Positions 1-13,200 of a DNA stretch of 64,000 nucleotides are shown here, in pieces. The notes under the pieces were generated by a model. That model was not told the DNA's origin. It searched no databases and worked only from the letters and a program-made list of their open reading frames with translations. The position numbers and the translations under genes are program-made. The stretch covers positions 2,918,168 through 2,982,167 of the forward strand of contig BDGG01000004.1 in assembly GCA_001949185.1 (NCBI GenBank). The letters run 5' to 3'. The DNA is from Ramazzottius varieornatus. Its lineage: Eukaryota > Tardigrada > Eutardigrada > Parachela > Ramazzottiidae. Each line of letters starts with the position of its first letter. Within the stretch, counting starts at the first letter, position 1.

Positions 1-542
1 TTCCTGCAAATATCCTGTTATGAGGGCGCACAGACAAAGACAGTAAAAGCCTCCTCGTTATATTGGCACATGATCTTCCAAAGAATTATTTAGCACTCCG
101 TATGTCCGAATGAACACACACCCGTCGCGCAGGATAAATACTAGTGATAACCAGCCAGAATCCAAGGCTTTGCAGAATCTATGGAATGCGATGCGAAAAG
201 TCTGCGGGATTAAATATGGGCCCTGCTAATCCTGTTAGGAATCAATGATAACAATAGTTCGCGCTGCTGCTCTTTTACACCTTTATCTGACCACCGCAGT
301 CTTCCTTCGTTCTCTGTTCCGACCAATCTCGCCGTACCATGTAAAAAGGACAAACAAAACTAAGCATGCCGTATCTTGCTGGACCGATTCCCCACTAATA
401 ATCCCTCTCGACTTTGAAGCCTTTTCATCACTTGGTACATTTTATCGCCGGATAATGGACTACGCCAGTGGAATATCATGGAATTTTCGGGATATCAAAG
501 CAATATTTTATATATCGTTATTATTTGTGACGCGAAGTGCAG
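1..542. other. Non-coding or unresolved upstream stretch
   Basis: I see no supported exon here. An ATG-led open frame at 245-577 begins with a hydrophobic, signal-like stretch, but no donor site in it gives the phase needed to join the Wnt exon at 814, and it resembles no family I know. Earlier exons of the gene ending at 731 probably lie here or left of the window. Confidence 0.4.
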
Positions 543-731
543 GAGTCGCATTCACTTCGACAACTTCCTGGTGGTAAGTCTTCGGCCAACATTCTTGACT
601 TGTTTCATTCAATCCAGGAAGGCGGACTTCCTTTTGAGGACTTTTTGAACAAGGTTCGCGATCTGCGGGCTCATCAGGATCAGGGCGTTGTTCTCTTAAC
701 AGAATCTAAGGGCGATTTTGTTAGAATCTGA
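543..731 (+). CDS. Last exon of an unrecognised gene (5' partial)
   Basis: An open frame follows a plausible acceptor (gtgcag, ending at 542) and runs to a TGA at 729-731, giving about 62 residues. The composition is typical of soluble protein, with an acidic and amphipathic C-terminal stretch (ILDLFHSIQEGG, then FEDFLNKVRDL) that should form helices. There is no good start codon in frame, so it is read as a terminal exon. It lies 82 bp upstream of the first Wnt exon found, on the same strand. It cannot be part of the Wnt gene because it ends in a stop. I do not recognise the family, and a chance open frame cannot be excluded. Confidence 0.4.
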   Translation, partial: ESHSLRQLPGGKSSANILDLFHSIQEGGLPFEDFLNKVRDLRAHQDQGVVLLTESKGDFVRI

Positions 732-813
732 CAACGCAAGATAAAATACTTGCAGTGAGAATTTAAGTTTTGGTTACTATAGTAGTACGCAAAAGTTTTG
801 TCTGTTTTTTTAG

Positions 814-2459
814 GCTACTAGGAACAACTGCAATCGATCAAGGTTTCAAAGCAGAAACATCCGCAACTGATTACAAAACGTTTTGCAAGACCCAAACGTA
901 TTTGGTGGATAAACAAAAGGAAATTTGCCTCACCGACAAAAATATCTTGAAAACGGTAAGTGGCGGTCATAGTCCGAGAAACAAAGAGTCTCAGCGGGAT
1001 GGCGCCAGCGGCATACCTTTAACTCAAAATGCGCTGCCTTTATCGAGAACCTTTCAAAAAGCTAATTAGATTACCGCGGCGGAAGATGCGCTGTAGAAAA
1101 GACGGTTTAGAAGGCAAAGAGATGAAAGAACGCGCAACACTTGGATGCGTTTGTTGACAACTCTGTGCTAAACAGGTTGCCGAAGGAGCAGCAATCGGTC
1201 TCGATGAATGCCAAGCCCAATTCGCCCACAACAGATGGAGCTGCTCGACAGTGGATAATCACAACTCCAGCTCGATGCTCGGAACCTCTCTTGTCATCAG
1301 TGAGTCTTGAACGCGAATAACTGGTCACCTATTGTCCGGGAGCTCTTCTGAATTTAACCCTTTTGTCCATCCGTAGACAGCCGGGAGAAAGCTTACATTT
1401 ACGCCATCAGCGCGGCCGGTGTTGCTTATTCTGTAACGAAGGCCTGCAGCCAAGGTAGGAGCTCGACGTTTCGTTAAAATATTCAAAGGATAAAACATTT
1501 TGCAGAATCATGAAATTTTCACCAATCTGTAAAACTGATTGCGTTTTCAGAAACGAACATTCGGTCGAATCGCAGAATTTCAATTTAAAATCAAAACATC
1601 GATAACCTCAAAGTTTTAAACTATCGTTCCATAAGCATGAACGGCGGTTCGTTTAGGTGAGATACCTGGGTGTGGCTGCGATAAGCGGCTGGGAAAGGAA
1701 GCCAAAAGCGAAGACTTCGAGTGGGGCGGTTGCAGCGATGACGTCAGTTTTGGTGAAAAGTTCAGCCGGGACTTTGTCGATTCGAAGGAAATCAAACGGA
1801 CAGCGGAGAGCCTGATGAACCTTCATAACAACGAAGCTGGTCGTCAACATCTTCAGCATAACATGCAGCGAGCATGCAAGTGCCATGGTGTCAGCGGAGC
1901 CTGTAGCATCAAAGTGTGCTGGAGGAAACTTCCCAGCTTCAAGACGATTGGGAACTCTTTGACCCGGAAGTACGACGGCGCTCACCAGGTAAGCCTAAAC
2001 AAGAAAGTTTCTAATTGCAAATGTTTCATATCGATTCAGTTATGTGACACGCACCCACGCAGGTCAAGATGAATACCAGGAAAGGTCGGCTGCGCCCACG
2101 AACCCGCCATCAAAAGTATCCCGGCAAAGATGACTTGGTGTATCTTGACACGTCGCCCAACTACTGCGAGAACAGCCCGAAGTATGGCATCGCCGGCACA
2201 TCAGGAAGGAAATGTAACCAGACGAGCAACGGTATGGATGGATGTAACCTCCTGTGCTGCGGAAGGGGTTACAAGACGCTCGTCAAGAAAGAGGAAAAGA
2301 AATGCGGATGCAAATTCGTCTGGTGCTGCGAAATCAAATGCAACATCTGCCAAGGTAAACGTTTATGGCTAACGATTCTTCTTTCCTCTTGAAGACGGTT
2401 ATGATGAATTTCATCTCTGACTTTTTCTAGAAACAACGGAGGAATATGTGTGCAACTGA
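814..2459 (+). CDS. Wnt: Wnt family secreted ligand (Wnt4/Wnt16-like), N-terminus missing
   Basis: Secreted, lipid-modified Wnt ligand for Frizzled receptors. Exons read as 814-955, 1176-1299, 1377-1454, 1657-1988, 2063-2354 and 2431-2459, with phases matching at every junction. Visible hallmarks are the early Cys-rich stretch, the block [28 protein letters not shown], the [14 protein letters not shown] block with the serine that is palmitoleoylated in Wnts, then [30 protein letters not shown] and a final Cys near the end (EYVCN). The [11 protein letters not shown] and [10 protein letters not shown] blocks fit Wnt16; the AISAAGVA block fits Wnt4. I therefore leave the subfamily open. The signal-peptide exon was not found: the first exon seen opens in phase 2 behind a pyrimidine-rich acceptor. 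The stop is only 44 bp from the stop of USE1 on the other strand, so the 3' UTRs probably overlap. Confidence 0.93.
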
Positions 2460-2503
2460 AAGCCCGAGGAGGAAAGTTTAAAGATACAGAGTTGTTTATC
2501 TTA

Positions 2504-3714
2504 TCATCTTCGTCGCGATTTAGCAAACATTTTGATAAACAATACCATGAATATGAAGATGGCAAAAAGACATATGAGAGCTAGAAGGGTCCACCAACCA
2601 GTGCCCTTCTGATTGTGCTGCGCCAACTTTGCACTTTCCTTTTCCAAACGAGTGTTGTTCCGATCAGCCAGCGAATTTGCTTTGTCCAGCGTCTAAAATC
2701 CAGGGTACTTCTTATAGTTGACTATGATCCAACGCAGTCATCTTCATTCCTTACCTTAAAATCCCTCTTGACCAGCTGGTTTGCAGTCGACATGTTTTCC
2801 TTCAGCGAACGTGTGAGATGGAGCATCTCTTCTGTAATCTTTTCTTGCCTGCCAATCTCTGCAGACACTACTACATCCATATCCTTGTTTATCCTTCCGG
2901 GTGATTCCAAGAGCTCTTTGCGGTTTGCGTCTGTAAAATTAAGCCGTTCAGTGACATTGTTCGGAGAGACAGCTAGTCTAGCTCAAATCAGTCAATATCC
3001 ATTTCGCAAGTGTTTACGTGACATTAGAATACTCTCGTAGTTACCATCTGTTGTACGCGGAACAAAATCTGCCACGGGAAGTGCTTTACTTGCTGGACGC
3101 TCTTCGACCGAAGCAAGATCGGTGAAGAGTCTCGTCCGGTTCCCTGAAGCTTCATGTACGTCATTGACAGGTGAGACGATATCATCATCGAGTCTGCCGT
3201 GCCCAGAGGTACCATGCTGATGGAAGAGCGACCGTCGTTTCTCAGTCTACAACGGTGACCAACCATTTTTAGCATCCACAATTCTACATTCAACTACCGG
3301 TAACTGATGCCTCGAGAATGTAGAAAACACAAAACGACGTACCTCACTCTGATGTGCATCGGGACGCAACGCTTTCTTCAGTATCTGGATCCGCTGCTCG
3401 TATGTAGACAGGCCATTCAAAGGTAGCTCATCTGGCTTTTCCGGAAATTTCAGTACGGAGAAGAGTTGATCCAATGCTTCTATATACTGAAACATCTAAC
3501 GAGATTCATACTACAAGTGTGGCTGAGCGTTAAGAGCAGTATCAACCTTTTCAAACCTCCATCCATCCACATCTCCTGATCGAGCCATGTCTTCGCACTT
3601 CTGAAGCAGCCGCCGGAAGTTGATTTCTCGGATACTGTAGGAGAGTTCTGTGCCGCGTAGCGTTCCATTCTGCTCCTTCCGTGCAGCGGGTCTTGATCGA
3701 ACATCAGCGTCCAT
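2504..3714 (-). CDS. USE1: USE1-like SNARE (Golgi-to-ER vesicle fusion), tail-anchored
   Basis: ER-resident Q-SNARE acting with Sec20, syntaxin 18 and Sec22 in fusion of Golgi-derived vesicles. Exons, in gene order, are 3714-3547, 3486-3343, 3246-3045, 2930-2755 and 2692-2504, giving 292 residues with all phases consistent. The N-terminal block INFRRLLQKCEDMA, then GWRFEKYIEALDQLF, matches USE1. A Ser/Asp-rich linker follows. The SNARE region begins around EEMLHLTRSLKENM and continues through ANSLADRNNTRLEKES. The protein ends in one membrane anchor (WWTLLALICLFAIFIFMVLF) and a short basic tail. The ATG at 3714 starts 30 residues before the conserved REINFRRLL. An acceptor-like TTTTAG lies about 20 nt upstream, so a spliced leader or 5' UTR intron is possible. 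The family's usual length is about 260 residues. Confidence 0.93.
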
Positions 3715-4080
3715 CGCTGCATGAGATCTCTTCGTCCTAAAAGGTTTTGTTACAAAGCAATTCACGGATATACTTCGAGGATGGACTTGCACAAAGATGA
3801 AGAATTCATAGCGCGTTCGAACAGCTGGCTGCACGTTCGGGGCCATAGCCCATTGCACGCACTATAGAGATTAGAAAACGAAAGTTGAATTTGTTCGACT
3901 GAAATTTTGCGGTAAGCATTCTCCATTGATTGCTTGAAATGCGTCGACGGTAATCTCAGCGAGACAATTGGAGAGCCTTAATCTTCTGCAGATAAAGCAT
4001 ACATGAGCTGCTAAAAGGGGCCTTGCTGGAACGTCAAACACACTGATTGAGCGATTGATTACGTTCCGCTAACAAATAGG

Positions 4081-4831
4081 TACGAGGTAGAGGACATTAT
4101 TCGGACACAGCAAATTTCGCGTTACAATTTGGACACAGTTATTCAGCGTAGTGACTGGATAGATTGACCTCATGTTTGGTTTTCAAGATAGATGATCCCT
4201 TTATGTATCGCACTTTGTAGTCTCAAGAACATCGAATGGTCAGAACTTGTTAAAGGAGGTCTCAAAAAGAGAAGGGTCTTCCTAATGTTAAAAAGCCTAC
4301 AAAATCGAGGTGAGTAAGGCCACCAGAGGCGCTTGAGTTGTCGTGATTAACAATTTGCTACACGTCACAAACTTCGTGTTAACATGGGTCTGGGTTTTAC
4401 AACTGATAAGCAGCTTGAAGCCTACTTGATGACGTAATTTCGCATGGTCGACATGGTCTGATGCAATACCACATTGCCAATTTTCCAATTACTTTCTCCT
4501 TCTCTTTGTGTGATATTTCCTGTTCAAATACTGTTCTTTGTTTTTGTGTGGACTATCAAGGATAATTGGCCCTTTGCTTCCGCTCTGATATGACCATTCA
4601 CTATGTGGATGTGCTGATGTCAATCAGGGCAAAACGTAACTTCATGGGAAGCTCAGCTGGCATGTGAAGCTTAAACCGCGATATTAGAAGATGCTGCAGA
4701 GCGAAATTGCAGTTCGGTATCAGCTTCAGTGTGAGTAAGATGGAACGCACTGTGGTGCCACCCTATACCGCAACTGTGTCCGAATTCCGACGCGAAATTT
4801 GCTGTGTCCGAATAATGTCCTCTACCTCGTA
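4081..4831. mobile_element. MITE-like element with 42-bp perfect terminal inverted repeats
   Basis: The left end (TACGAGGTAGAGGACATTAT...) is repeated inverted at 4790-4831: 42 bases match exactly and similarity continues, imperfectly, to about 60 bases. Both ends begin and end in TA, as expected for the TA target duplication of Tc1/mariner/pogo-type transposons. The 751-bp interior has no transposase frame I can recognise, so it is a non-autonomous copy. A second element at 41712-42130 has closely related ends. Confidence 0.85.
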
Positions 4832-6585
4832 GGACCGACATGGTGTACGGGATACGTTGATGATATCCCGTACGTAATGTGATGTAATCTACTAACAAAA
4901 ATCGAGATGAACTCTTCATTCAGCCAAGGAATCCGAGCAACGAAAGAAAGCCGTTTCGCCAAACACAAGCAACCGCTGGGCTGCAAAAAGCGTGAGTGAC
5001 ATAGTTTGAACCGGGTGTCTGTGTGTGAAAGTCTACACCACGCACACGTTACCAGCTGTTTGATAATGACTATTCAAATGCCGTTTTCGACGGCCTGCGG
5101 TTTTGGCAGGCCGTGTGCAAGTGGAGACCCCTTTTAGCAGCTCGTCACTGCAGATAACTAAATCATAAATGTCGTTCACCCCAGCGGGTAACTGTAAACG
5201 GTGACGCATATAACACGTGATGGGAAATCAGTGTGCATGATATGTTATACGTGATAGTACATGACATGATTAGAAAAATGACGCGTGTTTTTTCTAACTG
5301 GCGCATCTGACAAAATTCCAAATTGTTCAGGAAACGACTTTATCTGAAGGGGTTTCAAAAAAGTGTTCTAAACGGCTGATGCAGCCATCTGGAGCATTCA
5401 CTGGAGGATGTTAAACCACAGGCAATGATGCCATTTTGTTTGGAAATCACGAAGGTATCAACTTTAGCGCCAAATACTGCCATTTTCACAGCTGACTTCA
5501 CCAGCGGTCAAGTTTCTGAAATTCTATCGGTTTTACAAACAAGGCTGATCGGAACGTGTATCTGACATCTTTTCGCTGTAGAACTGAACCTTGATCGCTC
5601 ATTCCAAACACGGAAGGAAAACGTTTATATGACTGCAGCGTGTGTGATAGGATGCACGCACTGTGCGGCGGCTTACATGACGAAAGAGAAAGCAAAGTTC
5701 AAAATCACCAAAATTTGTCGGATGATACGTGCTGTCTCGCAGCAATCACTGTAGCAAAATTGGAAACGAAAGCATAGACTGGAACAAAAAGTTCACTGCT
5801 GAAAGCACGTGGAAGAACCGAAGAGCCTAGGCATGATCACCAGGGTTGCGCAAGGCCAGCAAGGCCGATTCTTTGATATCTTCCTTCGTAACTGGCTATC
5901 TTCTGTAATGTCTAGCGCTAAATTAGCTTGAGATGATTTTCTGTAATACGTGATTGTCCTCGTAAGATGTCACAGCAAATACCTCAGTCACGGGTGAATG
6001 TTAGGCCAGTAGCAGCTAAATGAGCCACGTGGCAGTCACACCAGTGCGTGAGTATATCAGGGCAAGGTAGAGCTGAGCTGCATTAACCGGCCTTGGCTCC
6101 TTGTATGATGAGTGAAGAAATTAGTTGGCGGCATCGCCAAGTTTGCTTCAGGTAAAGCAGGTGTCCTGCCTACCTTTCCTCCACTCGTCAAACTTTTTGG
6201 AGGTGTCAAATCGTGTCATGTTCGATATTCCGAGCAATTGAGTGTTCCCAAATTTCTGATGAAATTTCAGAAATTTCAGATTAGGGTTGAAAAGTCGCCA
6301 TGACCAAATGCGCCAAACAGGAAAAACACGCGTCAAATCTAGAAAAATTCCAGAAAAAAATTTGGGGAAGGTACAGAGCCCTTCCCATGCATACCGCAAT
6401 GCCTGATGAGGCACGACTTAGGCTCTCGGGAGAATTTGAAAAATTAGAATTCCATTTATGTACGATCTGGCGATTGCGACAAACAGAGGGACCTCTGGAA
6501 GCCGGATTTATCGAAACGTCTTCGAACTGACCGCTGGTCAGATTTCAGCCGTGTGGTCTGTAGAATCCAATGCGGCACCAGCAGG

Positions 6586-6792
6586 TACAGTGTGGGCAAT
6601 TAAGTTACTCTAAAAGGAGGAGGGCCAAAGTCGAGTTTTCGACAAGTGACGTAGAAACTCCGGCTCGAAGTAATCAGCAGATCAAGCGGCAGTTCACGTC
6701 TCTGGATTGCAGCTTGATCAGCTGATTGCTTTCTGCATCACGTCGACTTTGACCTTGCCCCCTTTTAGAGTACCTTATTTGCCTACACTGTA
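6586..6792. mobile_element. Tc1/mariner-like foldback MITE
   Basis: About 207 bp with arms of roughly 60 bp in inverted orientation. The ends read TACAGTGTGGGCAA on the left and, inverted, TACAGTGTAGGCAA on the right, followed by a shared ACTCTAAAAGG block and a CAAAGTCGA block. CAGTGT-type ends flanked by TA are typical of the Tc1/mariner superfamily. There is no coding capacity. Confidence 0.8.
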
Positions 6793-7219
6793 TGACACGT
6801 ACAGTGTACCTCGATTCTGATGATATCCGGTATAGCCAGAATACATTTCACCGTCGTTTGTGAAGCTGCCTTGCTCGGGGGAAAAGGTGATCATTCCTAA
6901 CCCACTTCGCTCGTACCTATTCGGGTCATTCTAATTCGTGTTTACAAACGCCGGTTACGAGTAAGAGTACGAATGTCCAAACAAGTCAGACAATTGTTTG
7001 TGGTTCGATACGGGCTTCTAAGTTGTTGCTCTGAGGAATGCAGACCATGGGTTCCTGTCAGATACCGTGTAATACAGCTTACAGCGAAATGTGATGCCAT
7101 AGCGACAAGCTAATCGATACACACGTTGACCAGATATTTCACCCAGCATCCGCGCGGTCTTTTTACACGCACCCGGGTCCAAACCTGTCCAGCATCACTG
7201 GCACTTTAAAGTATTTCGC

Positions 7220-10200
7220 TCAAGTCGACGGTACTTCTTGCAGATTCTTGTGCTCAACTTCATCCATCTCGTCTTCCCTGTCGTCTTCCGAGTCCTCGGA
7301 ATGGGTAGATCGAGTGTCAGCTGTATCGTCCTTGTCACCCACATCCCCACCTCCCTGCTCGTTTTCAGGGGCCTGTATCTCATTCGGTGCTCGCTGAGGA
7401 TCCGACAGGTCTTGTTCCGCTACCCAATAGGGCTTCATGTGTTCCCTTCGCTCGCTTTCGTCGCTTCTGCAGCACTGGTAGACGTAGTAGGGAGCTTCCA
7501 CGCTGTTCCCACACTTGAACCGACTCAGTCCTTCGCGCATCATGTTCAGGAAAGCCTTGTGCTTTTCCTGAGAAATGAGCGCTTTCTTCGTCCACACTTC
7601 GCTCAAGTACCGCTTGAAGGCTGATGTTCGCTTCTGCGAAACCCGTCGGTGAGTCTGCAGAATACAGTTCATCACCACTGACGGCCACATTGAGAATGGT
7701 ATTTTACTTACGTCTACTGCGATCTTCATGGCGCCGCGGCGGTAAACTACCCAGTTTGTGTTCGGTACTTTGTCATCGCTTATGCCCAAGACGTCGTCAC
7801 TTTCAATCTGAGACCGGATGGTCAACGACATTAGCCAAGTCTTCGGGTCCAGTGAGAAGTCATTCCCGGAATCCAAATCAGACAGCTTCGTGACATCAAG
7901 CGGCAGTTCCTCGTCCAAGTCTTCTTCGTCTTCCTCATCGAGCTCCCTTGCCACTTGCTTACGATGTCGCGAGAGCTGTCGATGATGCCTAAAGAACAGT
8001 AAATTGCATAAACCAAGATACGATATGAATCTAAAGTTCGGTTATGATTAAAGCTTACTTGACAATAAAGATTGGCGAACGAGTCAGCAAAGCGTTTTTC
8101 ATGAAGTCGCTCAGCCCTGCGGTGCCAGTATAGTACGTCACGAATTCCTTCCAGTTCTGGCACAGTGGCTGTTGGTCTTCGGGTTCTTCCGACTCGATCA
8201 GTTCTATTGCTATCTTGCCCGAGTTGGACAAGTTTATCTTGAAGCAGTTCTGGTCTTTCAGGAACTCTGCCACTTTAGTCTCATACGCTTTCTCAGCTTC
8301 GAGCCGGTCCGATCTTGATAGCGTGGCGCCACCAGCACCACCATTCATTCTTGCTTCTTCCCAAAAGTTCCGCACTGTCTTGGCTCTTTCTTGCGCCACA
8401 ATATGATGCAACTGTAAAAACGAAAGTTCGTTACATTCAGACTTCCAAAATCAAGAAGCAATTTTCCAACTTTCTGAGAATCAGTTCAGACGATGCGACC
8501 TCGGCAGACAAACTCGACAAGACTGTTTTCGCCAAGTGACGCACGCTTTCAATAAATACCACTCAAAGCATGCGTCACTTGGGAAAACGACCTTGTCGAG
8601 TCTGCTTGACAAACTCTCAGTTTTCCCCTTTGGAATTTTGAGGTGACATTTCACTCACTTGTCGAGTAACGCTTTGGATCAGACGATCAAGAGTAAACGT
8701 CAAATAGGCGTCTTTGCGGAAGATCTCCCTCATTTCCTCATCGTAGATGTTCGGGTCAATGTTACCATCGAACAGTTTCAGCAAGCGGTCAATGAAAACA
8801 GTCCACAGCCTCTCTACTGGCACATCTATTCTAGGCTTACAGGCCTTGCTAACAACGTACGACGGCTTCTCCTGCTTGCCCGATGCCATAGTCAGCGTAT
8901 TCAAGAAGCCTTTGTGCAAAATCGTGATACGCTCACACAGGAGCTGATGATACCGCACAAAAAGGAAGTACGGCGAGTTACCATACAGCAACACGTACGA
9001 TGTCTCCTCCATGGGGAACAGGTCTGTGAAACTATCCAACTGCTCCTTCACCATCTCCCTAGCGACTTCGCGCTTCTTGGCCTCCTCCGATAAGTCTTCC
9101 TCGACCTGTACATCGAGGAGCTTCAATTCGCCAGAAAAGTGGCACAGTTCCGGCCAAGGTAGTGGTGCGATCGGCAGCTCTTTCGGTCCCAAGCCTCGTA
9201 GTTTTTTGCCGTTTGTCATGTGGCTGTTATGGCTCAAGTCGTCTTCGGTATCTCCGTCCGACTGTTTCCTCTTCGCGTTGCCGTCTTTATCGACATCGCC
9301 GGCATCTGAAGTAGAAAGCGACAGCCGAGGCACCGATGGACGTTGGACTCTTGGTGACTTCCCGTCATTACCTAAAAACGCAGGTGCGACTTCCGGCTCA
9401 AATTTCTCAAATGGAATCCGACTATATTTTAGCGAAATTTCTCTGGGCAAGGTCTCCAAGATTACTTACTGCTGTTGGGTTCTTCATCTTCCGAGTCGAA
9501 GAAGTCCACCAGGTCGCTGCTGTCCGGCATACCCAAAGTACGGTACATATACTCTAACAGGAATTTGTTCATAAGCTTCTTGTCCGAAGACCCGAAACCA
9601 CTGTGGTTCTTGATGTACCGTAGGATGAAGAAGGTGACATCGTCGACAGCGATGGCCACTCTCGGGTACTGGAGAACCAGATGCGGCTTGCTGTCGGTGG
9701 TGGTGGTAGTTACTACAGTCACTGCAGTTGTTGCCGTGTTGTCTTCGATCTCCACTGGCTTCTGTTTAGAGTCCTTGGTGCGCTGTTCCAGACGTTCGCT
9801 GTAAAGTTTTTCCATTTCATGAACCAGGTGACGCGAACGTAAGAAGCGCATGTCGATCTGCTTGAAGGTTGTGCCTTTGTAGTCTCCAATGCGTGAAGCA
9901 TTTTTTCGCGCTTGCTCCATCCAGACTTCGCTCATGGCATTTTGAACACGAATCCACTGTGAATGCTTCTGTCGAATCCTGATAGAACATCACATTAAAC
10001 CACTAACCAACACAGCTTCAGACATAGCTTGTAGTCGCACTCATGCCGGAAAGTCGAAACACCTACCGATCCAAAACCGTTGGAATGGTGCAAAGAGGAT
10101 TTTTAGTCAGATGCGCCATGATGATGGGTGCGTTCTCGGTGTAGAGTCTGTAGAAAAAACCATGAAATTAGTACATGAGAACCATGGTTCTGTAAAAGGT

Positions 10201-13200
10201 TCTAATGGCTTACTTTGTGACAATGCGACGATGCAGAGCTGCATCTTCCCATGTGCAATGTTGTCCGTTGTCAGCCGCATTGGACAGTTTCTCGAACTGC
10301 ATGGTCATAGCATCAATAGCCACTTCTGCACTGGCCAGGAGCATGTCCATCTCGTACTTTTCATCTTCACATTTGAACATGGCCTCTTCAGCTAGGTTCT
10401 TCTTGGAGATGAGAAACTGTGACCCTTCGGAGAAGATGGGACAGGACACGTACTTCTCATTGAGGACTTGCCGGTCCATGGCAGTCATTCCACTACTCTT
10501 CTGCTTGGACATGAAGTCTGGACGAATACGGTAGCTGCGACTGTCGGTATATCTTTCAAAAGCTTTGAAATCTGTGCAGAAAACGGACAGTATAACAATC
10601 CAGCATATTTATTTCTTACTTTTGTCTGCATAATTTCGCACTTCACACACCTGCATACAACGGGTCAGACCAACAACGTGAGCTCGAAGTATGCAGGTGC
10701 ATGAAACCAAGTATTCTGCTTGCTGTTTACCTGTTTCGGCGGCTCTGTTATCGGGTTCTCGGGACTTCAGGAGTGCTCGACGGTTTTCCATGTCCATTCG
10801 AGATCTGTCTGATCCGTTCACGACAGATTGTCCACTTCCTCTGATGACCGCTTTGGTCTGAAGAAGACGAGCGAACTCTTGGACCAACTTCGGCTTATGA
10901 TGGACAAGCTTCTCCACAATATGGAGTAACTTCCCCTTCGTGAGAGCTCGACTGATATACAACTCAAACATTTTCAAGAGTACGGTAAAGACATTCGCCG
11001 GAAGAGACCGCCGAATTCGATCGATTAGAGAGAAGTCTTCGAAGGACGCGTAAGCGAAGGCTTCCACAGGCGTCAGCGCTCTCACTGGCTTAAAATCCTG
11101 TCGCAACGGAAGCAAAAAGAATTATTCAACTTTCTCTAGTTCTATTGATGCGCATAATTTAGTTTTAGAACAGTTTTCTATGATAAGATTGTTTACTTTG
11201 CATAAACTAATCCAAAATCCAAAAGAACGTGAAGTCTCAGCGAGCTTACCTTTCGGACCGGAAGTAATCGTTTCAGCCGTTTTCGCTGTCCCGGAACATT
11301 GGCTGGCAGACGATACGTTCCACGTTTCGTCTTACCGCTCCTGACGTTACCGTCTTCTCCGTTCAGAACGCCTTCATCCGAGCGTGGAGCCAGCAACTTC
11401 TTCGGTTTCATCGAGCAGGAAGCCGCCGAAGGGGCAACATCTGGAACCTTAGTCCTCTCCGCGATCTTCTCAGTGGTAGAAGGCTTTGCAGTCTTCTTGT
11501 GAGCTTCAAGTGGATCGCTCTTCCCGCTTCGTCCATCTTTGTTCAGCGGTCTGGTTAACGGGCGTTTTGGACCACCTTTTTGTTTATCGCCTTCTTGAGC
11601 ACCCTCCTCGGTCCTTGCCTTCTGGCGGCTGCCCTTCAGTTTCTTTTCCGATCCCTTCGAACTCTTTGCCGCTTGTTTGCTGTCACTTTCAGGCTTACCA
11701 GTAGGAATGGAGCCACCTCGTTCGACTTTTGAGCGAGACTGTTGCCGGACGAGGGACGGCTTCGTGCTGCTCCGCGGTTGAGTGGGAGGTGATGGAGGAG
11801 ACTGGGAAGAACTCGCTCGACTGGGACTCGTTGCGGGAAGATTTTGAAGCGTCATTTGAGTCAACGCGTTACCCGGATTCGCCTTCGAAATAAAAAAGTT
11901 GTATCATGCACGAACTGGAAAAAGAAACGAATCTTGTCAGAAAAGTCTAACCATTGTCGCGCAAGCGTTCGGCAGGAACTTGTTGAAGTCGTTCATGAGG
12001 TCCGGATGGTCAGCGAATAGCCGGCTGACTTCCTTGAAGACGTCTGTTTCGTCCAGTGCTTTTTCAGTAACTCGAATCTGTAACACGTTCAAAACTAAGG
12101 TTTAGAGACAGGCAACCGTATAGTTCAAATGCCTAAGAGTTCGAACGAAGGAATACCTTTCCCTGGTACAAGTGAAGAATTTCGAGGAAGCGTTTGTACT
12201 TTTGCGGTTGATCATGGAACCGAGTCTAGAAAGCAGTATCGGTGAACGAAACATGTAACCGGAAGTCAGAATTTCGGTCAGAAGTGTACGACCGTGTATG
12301 TACGAGCTAACCTTGATCTTGTTGACGTAGGTGATGGCGTAGTTGAATTCTGGTCCTCTCACTGCTGTCGTCGCTCCGGCCATCTGCGCCAGCGAGCGAA
12401 CATCCCGGTCGGTCCCAGCATTAGGTGCGGCATCGGTCTCGGATGTGGAAGAATGGGCAGCGTCAGGCATCATCGACTCATGTTGAGCTAAACCAGGTTC
12501 CGCCTTTGGCTCGACGTCAGACACGGCGGGCATGTTAGAAGCTGGAGACCGCGTACTTATGCCTTCGGAGGAGTTACTACGTGGTTCGGAGGTCGATCGT
12601 GGCTGATCGTCGTGGTAAGGAATATCCACATTGGCGATGAGGATAGGGATTTGGTTGTTCGGAACAGTGACTTTCACCTATAAGCGATACAGTATAGAAG
12701 TATGTACAGTATGTGAAGTAAAGGAAAAAAGATAATGACGGATTTTACATTTCCGGCTGCGTCGATGTCGATTTTATACCCATGAGGTAAGAACGCGTTG
12801 AAACCCACTATGAGGTCGGCATGGCCACGGAAGAGACTTGCGACTCGAGTGATGACGCCTGGAGTATCGAGGCTTTGTGACTTGAACTCCTTCATGATGT
12901 CCAGAAAGTCGTTATACACTTTTGGCTTATGCGCGAAGATGATCTTAACTTGGTCCAGATACCCCAGAGCATCTTCTACTTTGAGGCGAGGATGCGTGGT
13001 AGCTGCTACCATGCCGTGCTGTGCAGCCCGTTGCTCAGAGCTCTGTCACCAAATCACACCATTATACCCATACTACACCGAGGAGGAATACAGTATTCAT
13101 CTTCATCAGTCAGCGAGCTTCAAAAACTTTACCAAACAGACCTGACTAATGGATTTTTCCGGGCTTACTCTTTTCTTTGTCGAATGACCATGGCTGGTTT

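Larger units (their letters stand above)
3715..7219. other. Intergenic region between USE1 and SIN3
   Basis: About 3.5 kb with no recognised gene; the open frames are short and unlike known families. It holds two elements with terminal inverted repeats, listed separately (4081-4831 and 6586-6792). USE1 is transcribed away from it on the left, and SIN3 ends at its right edge. Confidence 0.6.

Noticed and set aside
245-577. Open frame beginning with a signal-peptide-like stretch, possible Wnt exon 1
   Set aside because: None of the GT donors I checked in it leaves the two-base overhang needed by the exon at 814, and the sequence after the hydrophobic part is not Wnt-like.
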